Notes under the pieces: model-generated
The model's input: only the letters and a program-made list of their open reading frames with translations
What the model was told of the DNA's origin: nothing
Database searches by the model: none
Assembly (NCBI GenBank): GCA_015064415.1
Contig: SVSG01000015.1
Span: forward strand, 1-51,969
DNA length: 51,969 bases
Source of the DNA: Oscillospiraceae bacterium
GTDB lineage: Bacteria > Bacillota > Clostridia > Oscillospirales > CAG-272
Reading direction: 5' to 3'
Part shown: positions 50,850 to 51,969 of the stretch, in pieces
Layout: each line of letters opens with the position of its first letter
Position numbering within the stretch: position 1 is the stretch's first letter
Translations under genes and position numbers: made by a program

Positions 50850-51377
50850 TTATTCTTGCACGTATAGCTCGTCAGATCGCCAGTAAAGCGGATTTTCGCC
50901 AATATAGCGCAAATGCCGCTCCAGATCCTCGCGGTCGCGGATGATGTGGTCGTGAAACCCGCGTTGCCAAACGGTTTCTTCCCCGAATCGGCATCGTATC
51001 TCTTTGGAGGCGTTCATTTTAAGATATCCTACTATTTTTGAAATTTCCGATCGTCCTTGTAGGGGCGATTCACGAATCGCCCGTATTTGCTCGTCACCGG
51101 TTAGCGCCAAAATAAGATGGATATGGTTTGGCATAATGACGTAACTCCCCACCTCCATCACAAATCGTTCGGAAAGGGCACGGATATTTCTATCCACAAT
51201 CTCGCCATAAGCCGTTAATTTAATTGCGGGCGATTCGTGAATCGCCCCTACAACACGCGAGAGCGTTGATTTTTTATGATGCGTGCAAATCGTGATAAAA
51301 TACAATCCCGGGGCACTATAATTAAAATCTCTCAATCGCAACGGCTTGCGCTGCGGCAACTCTTTTTTCGTGTCCAT
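50850..51377 (-). CDS. REP-associated tyrosine transposase-like protein (RAYT)
   Basis: 175 residues of the Y1_Tnp/IS200-like type. GLYFITICTHHKK (24-36), the HUH motif YVIMPNHIHLILA (79-91, His 85 and 87), the tyrosine candidate in SKIVGYLKMNASKEI (Tyr 118) and WQRGFHDHIIRDREDLERHL with RYIGENPLYW match RAYT proteins, single-copy relatives of IS200 transposases that go with REP palindromes. Residues 42-51 (VVGAIHESPA) and 99-108 (RAIRESPLQG) are translations of two family B palindromes inserted in frame, in opposite orientations (51228-51247 and 51063-51082). The start at 51377 (MDTKKELPQRKP) matches the family; its upstream site is weak. Convergent to the beta-helix gene. Confidence 0.85.
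   Translation of the reverse strand: MDTKKELPQRKPLRLRDFNYSAPGLYFITICTHHKKSTLSRVVGAIHESPAIKLTAYGEIVDRNIRALSERFVMEVGSYVIMPNHIHLILALTGDEQIRAIRESPLQGRSEISKIVGYLKMNASKEIRCRFGEETVWQRGFHDHIIRDREDLERHLRYIGENPLYWRSDELYVQE
51063..51082. repeat. Family B palindrome inside the RAYT gene (first)
   Basis: GGGCGATTC and GAATCGCCC around AC, preceded by CCTTGTAG. Read in the gene it gives IRAIRESPLQG. Confidence 0.85.
51228..51247. repeat. Family B palindrome inside the RAYT gene (second, inverted)
   Basis: Same stem in inverse orientation, followed by CCTACAAC. Read in the gene it gives VVGAIHESPA. Confidence 0.85.
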
Positions 51378-51382
51378 CCCAC

Positions 51383-51969
51383 TTACATCGAAAGGAGATC
51401 CACTCCGATCGAATACATGTAACGGTACCACGTGGCGCGGCGGTCGATGGGGTACTGCTGCGGGCCGATCTCGAAGGAGAAATCTCCCTCATAGCCGATC
51501 TCGCGGAGCGCCGCCATCGTGTCCTGCCAATTGATCGTGCCCATCATGGGCGGCAGGTGTGTGTCCTTGTCGGCAAGGTTATCGTCCACGTGTGTGGCCT
51601 TGAGTCTCTTACCCGCAAGGCGGATGAAATCCGGCACGTAAATGCCGCTGTTGTGCGCGTGGCCCGTGTCGATGCACATGCCGAGCGCCTCGTCCCGGAA
51701 GCTGTCCACAAGGTCGATCAGCTCGTCGGGGTCGCCCCCGCAATAGCGGCGACGGCGGCCGCCGTAGTCCACCATATTCTCCACGGCAATGTCAATGCCA
51801 AGCCCCTTTGCCATCTCCAGATAGGGGGAGATGTTCTCCACGGCCGCTTTTTTGGCCTTTTCACGGCTGTAAAGCGGATCGTGCGGCAGGTTGTAGGGGT
51901 GCATCACCATCACCTCGGCACCGAGGATTTTTGCGGCCTCCAGACAGCGATAGTTCATCGCGTTCATGT
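51383..51969 (-). CDS. Sugar phosphate isomerase/epimerase-like TIM barrel (partial)
   Basis: At least 195 residues; the N-terminal part lies beyond the right edge, as the frame is still open there. The visible part matches the AP-endonuclease-2/xylose-isomerase-like TIM barrel: AAKILGAEVMVMHPYNLP, YLEMAKGLGIDIAVENM, ALGMCIDTGHAHNSGIYV with metal ligands, LKATHVDDNLADKDTHLPPM and IGYEGDFSFEIGPQQYP. Such enzymes isomerise or epimerise keto-sugars or related compounds; here near a beta-helix glycosidase and a PHP protein, a role in sugar breakdown is plausible. The RAYT gene starts 5 bases after its stop. Confidence 0.85.
   Translation of the reverse strand, partial: MNAMNYRCLEAAKILGAEVMVMHPYNLPHDPLYSREKAKKAAVENISPYLEMAKGLGIDIAVENMVDYGGRRRRYCGGDPDELIDLVDSFRDEALGMCIDTGHAHNSGIYVPDFIRLAGKRLKATHVDDNLADKDTHLPPMMGTINWQDTMAALREIGYEGDFSFEIGPQQYPIDRRATWYRYMYSIGVDLLSM

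Overview
The window looks like chromosomal DNA of a GC-rich (my eye estimate is high 50s percent) anaerobic gut-type Firmicute of class Clostridia, probably an Oscillospirales or Christensenellales relative. Pointers are the mnmG-rsmG-noc-like-parA-parB block with parS sites of the TGTTNCACGTGAAACA type, Mini-ribonuclease III, the electron-transferring PyrK/PyrD 1B dihydroorotate dehydrogenase, a Na+-translocating decarboxylase beta subunit, and Gram-positive style AGGAGG ribosome sites and TTGACA/TATAAT promoters. No tRNA, rRNA, CRISPR array or prophage was recognised.

Layout. 1-3.7 kb: tail of an unknown gene, an AraC-type regulator divergent from a DMT-like transporter and a Gfo/Idh/MocA oxidoreductase (probable sugar utilisation locus). 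4-7.2 kb, minus strand: a cysteine-repeat surface protein and an oadB-like Na+ pump subunit with a tiny partner protein, preceded by a structured attenuator-type leader. 7.3-10.6 kb, minus strand: ribulokinase-like araB and three small membrane proteins. 10.7-19.9 kb: a Mbeg1-like hydrolase, a serine hydrolase, a HAD phosphatase, a cyclophilin, two tandem polysaccharide deacetylases, Mini-III and a DeoR regulator divergent from gpsA. 20.5-30.2 kb: pyrC-carB-pyrK-pyrD-pyrF-pyrE-pyrB, all on the plus strand, a nearly complete UMP pathway without carA and with mobile-looking repeats between the genes. 31-41.8 kb: mnmG, rsmG, a divergent ParB/Noc-like gene, nine parS sites within 1.04 kb, parA, parB, serS, a small membrane protein and an orphan sensory-rhodopsin-transducer-like gene. 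42.5-44.3 kb: an acyl-CoA ligase. 45.1-47.7 kb: rpmG-secE-nusG-rplK-rplA. 48.5-50.8 kb: a PHP-domain protein translationally coupled to a beta-helix glycosidase. 50.8-52 kb, minus strand: a REP-associated-type (RAYT) transposase and a TIM-barrel sugar isomerase that runs off the end.

Almost every long gap holds dispersed repeats instead of genes. I see four families: (A) a 213-bp element with GTCATCCTGAGC ends, three full and two partial copies; (B) short palindromes introduced by GTAGGGG; (C) twelve 25-35 bp palindromes of the CTTTTGCAAAAG type, most of them sitting 11-25 nt after a stop codon, whose two arms change together from copy to copy; (D) MITE-like elements of about 130-210 bp. The RAYT-type transposase gene at the right end itself contains two family B palindromes, inserted in frame and translated. 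Family B and C together with this gene are the best candidate for a little-described REPIN-like system; the oadB leader and the parS/Noc-like centromere region are the other places most worth a second look.
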